From positions 1 to 7,837 of the forward strand of contig JAHFCS010000085.1 in NCBI GenBank assembly GCA_023249395.1: a stretch of DNA of 7,837 nucleotides, in the 5' to 3' direction. The position numbers and the translations under genes were made by a program. Source of the DNA: Gemmatimonadota bacterium. GTDB lineage: Bacteria; Gemmatimonadota; Gemmatimonadetes; Gemmatimonadales; Gemmatimonadaceae. How positions within the stretch are numbered: the first letter of the stretch is position 1; every line of letters starts with the position of its first letter. Under the pieces are notes generated by a model. It was not told the origin of the DNA. It saw only the letters and a program-made list of their open reading frames with translations, and made no database searches. This document shows positions 6,298 to 7,837 of this stretch, one piece after another.

Positions 6298-7837
6298 CGC
6301 GTGCTCCTCTTTTGCGCGCCTTTACGTATTTCACAATCGTGGCGAGCTGGCCATCGCCATCGAGACCCGCTTCGGCTATCACGCGGTCGCCCGGTCCGCT
6401 GCCTGGGTAACGTCCGTGTGAGAACGGGTGCAGCGTCATGGTTCTGCCGAGGTCGGACCGGATCCAGCGATACATGGTGGGAAGAGTGAACCCCGTCAGT
6501 CCCATCGCATGCATTGCGGTGCTTTCGGGGAAGATCTCGTTCTGCTCCACGCGCGACAGCGTGTCGAAGAGCTCAGCACTCGCCACGTAGTAAACGTCGA
6601 GATCTATTCCCTTCGCCGCGAGAAGGGGCAGCGTCTGTTCCACAAATGCATACGCTACTCCGGATTCCTGGATCACGATCGAGCCGTCGCTCCGACCGTT
6701 GGCGCTCCGCAGCCTGTACACGCCTTTGGCCGAGTCGTCGGCGGGCGCGAGGCCGAGTGCTTTCCTGTCCGGAATGTTTTCCGAAGGGCGGCTGACGAAG
6801 GGCGCGATGATCGCCGGCGAGCTGCGTAACGCAGCCGACATGAGAGGCCAGATCTCCTGGGGCTCCCACGGCGTGAGGGTGATCATCGTCCCTCGGGGGA
6901 AATTCTCCTGGAGAAGCTGCAACGGCTGGGGATCCGCGTGAGTGGGTCCGTCCTCGCCGGTCTTCAGGCCGGCGTGACCGCATACCAGAATGAACGGACG
7001 ATAAGGACCGGGATCGACTGCCTGCCGCGCCTGATTCCCGATGGCGTGCAGGCGCGCGGCGATGTGTCCGAGCGGAGCGATGAATGCCGCGTAGGAGGCG
7101 CCCACGCCGATGTGATGGCCAAAGGTGGAGATGCCGGAGAGAACGCCGGCCATCGCGTCTTCGCAGATCCCGCCGATCGAAAGAGTGCGCGAATCCGGAT
7201 TCGATCGGGCATTGAAGTAGCCTGCCGGGAATCCCGCTGCTGCTTCGTTCAGACTTGTCGATCCGAGAAGGTCCGCCGCGGAAATGAACAGCGATCCTCC
7301 GCTTTCCTTGTTCAAATACCCGAGCACTTTGCCGAGCTGCCCCCGCAAAGTGGTGGATGCTCCGGGTGTGAGGGCGAGTGAAGGCGGTGTCGTCTGAGCC
7401 TGAGCGAGTGAAAACACGCTCCGCACGTCAGGTGAATCCTTCTTCAATTGACGATCCCGCTTGTACAGTCGCTCGCGTGCGGCTTCCACTCGCTCCACGA
7501 TCCGCGCAACGACCTGGCGATTCGATTCCAGGACCATGCCGACTGTGGACAGCGCCTCCCAGAAGCACCGCTCGACGACCTCGGAGCCCGCGCCTCCGCC
7601 GCAGCGCGGATTCGCCGGATCGCAGATCGGGAGACTCACCGGACTTTTCGAAATGAGCGGCGCCATCACCTCGTAGAATCCGGGCGCGCAGAGCCTATGG
7701 CCGGCGCCATGTGAAGCGCGACCTTCGATTCCGTATCGCCATCCTTTGGTGGTGCGGTAGACGATGGCGGTCGGCTGGCCATTCTCGAGACTGAGCGCGC
7801 GCCGCTGAGCGGCCACGATCTGCTGGAAGCTCGTTCC
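6290..7837 (-). CDS. Transketolase-type thiamine-diphosphate enzyme, N-terminus cut off by window edge
   Basis: The frame is open from the right edge (first residues GTSFQQIVAAQRRAL) to the TAG at 6290, giving 515 residues. The usual enzyme has about 650-700, so roughly the first quarter to third is missing. An ATG-like start at 7816 is really an internal GTG (Val8). Transketolases transfer two-carbon ketol units between sugar phosphates in the pentose-phosphate or Calvin pathways, in the cytoplasm. The end of the cofactor-binding domain is visible (TAIVYRTTKGWRYG, then ASHGAGH with His43 and His47). The pyrimidine domain follows at about 163-350, with SAADLLGSTS near 186-195, GICEDAM with catalytic Glu226, HAGLKTGEDGPTH at 288-300 and the phosphate-binding-type Arg350 in VSRPSENIP. 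The C-terminal domain ends with HPFSHGRYPGSGPGD. Odd points are GICEDAM in place of the usual GIREHAM/GVREFGM, and CDPANPRC in the inter-domain linker. The class is clear; exact sugar specificity is not. Confidence 0.88.
   Translation of the reverse strand, partial: GTSFQQIVAAQRRALSLENGQPTAIVYRTTKGWRYGIEGRASHGAGHRLCAPGFYEVMAPLISKSPVSLPICDPANPRCGGGAGSEVVERCFWEALSTVGMVLESNRQVVARIVERVEAARERLYKRDRQLKKDSPDVRSVFSLAQAQTTPPSLALTPGASTTLRGQLGKVLGYLNKESGGSLFISAADLLGSTSLNEAAAGFPAGYFNARSNPDSRTLSIGGICEDAMAGVLSGISTFGHHIGVGASYAAFIAPLGHIAARLHAIGNQARQAVDPGPYRPFILVCGHAGLKTGEDGPTHADPQPLQLLQENFPRGTMITLTPWEPQEIWPLMSAALRSSPAIIAPFVSRPSENIPDRKALGLAPADDSAKGVYRLRSANGRSDGSIVIQESGVAYAFVEQTLPLLAAKGIDLDVYYVASAELFDTLSRVEQNEIFPESTAMHAMGLTGFTLPTMYRWIRSDLGRTMTLHPFSHGRYPGSGPGDRVIAEAGLDGDGQLATIVKYVKARKRGARGN

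Noticed and set aside
6938..7381. A 147-residue plus-strand open frame opposite the transketolase
   Set aside because: It is antisense to conserved transketolase motifs and has no family resemblance.
1..7837. Defence system, CRISPR array, mobile element, tRNA or riboswitch
   Set aside because: No direct-repeat array, transposase, integrase, nuclease, tRNA cloverleaf or long structured leader was recognised on either strand.

Overview
The window is GC-rich, gene-dense bacterial DNA. It holds five protein-coding genes, two of them cut by the window edges. I see no RNA genes, CRISPR array, insertion sequence or phage gene. The best taxonomic clue is the large gene in the middle: a membrane-bound Ser/Thr kinase with a TolB-like domain and tetratricopeptide repeats, starting near its Gly-rich loop. 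Proteins of this plan are greatly expanded in Gemmatimonadota and are also found in Acidobacteriota. A Gemmatimonadota-like soil or environmental bacterium is therefore likely, but this is an inference from gene style and not proof.

Layout from left to right. (1) Minus strand, 1477 to beyond base 1: the N-terminal 492 residues of an exported glycoside hydrolase that resembles glycogen-debranching / amylo-alpha-1,6-glucosidase enzymes of the six-hairpin (alpha/alpha)6 type. (2) Minus strand, about 3921 to 1489: the kinase-TM-TolB-like-TPR protein, ending only 11 bases before the hydrolase start, so the two are probably co-transcribed. (3) Bases 3922-4081: a divergent intergenic region of about 160 bases. 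(4) Plus strand, 4082-5287: a polytopic acyltransferase of the acyltransferase-3 (OpgC/OafA-like) family. (5) Minus strand, 6224-5310: an alpha/beta hydrolase with an N-terminal export or anchor segment, convergent with the acyltransferase. (6) Bases 6225-6289: a short gap with a perfect TATAAT hexamer on the minus strand. (7) Minus strand, beyond base 7837 to 6290: the C-terminal 515 residues of a transketolase-type thiamine-diphosphate enzyme.

Working together: the kinase and hydrolase form a plausible signalling-plus-effector pair, with a sensor kinase gene read through into an exported carbohydrate-active enzyme. The divergent acyltransferase could modify envelope or exported glycans, which would fit a saccharide or envelope theme, but nothing in the sequence proves a shared pathway. 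The transketolase is a central carbon enzyme with a slightly unusual catalytic-Glu motif. The alpha/beta hydrolase next to it has its own candidate promoter and no evident link to it. I found no strong evidence for a wholly new system. The most worthwhile leads are the tight kinase-glycosidase coupling and the divergent transketolase.
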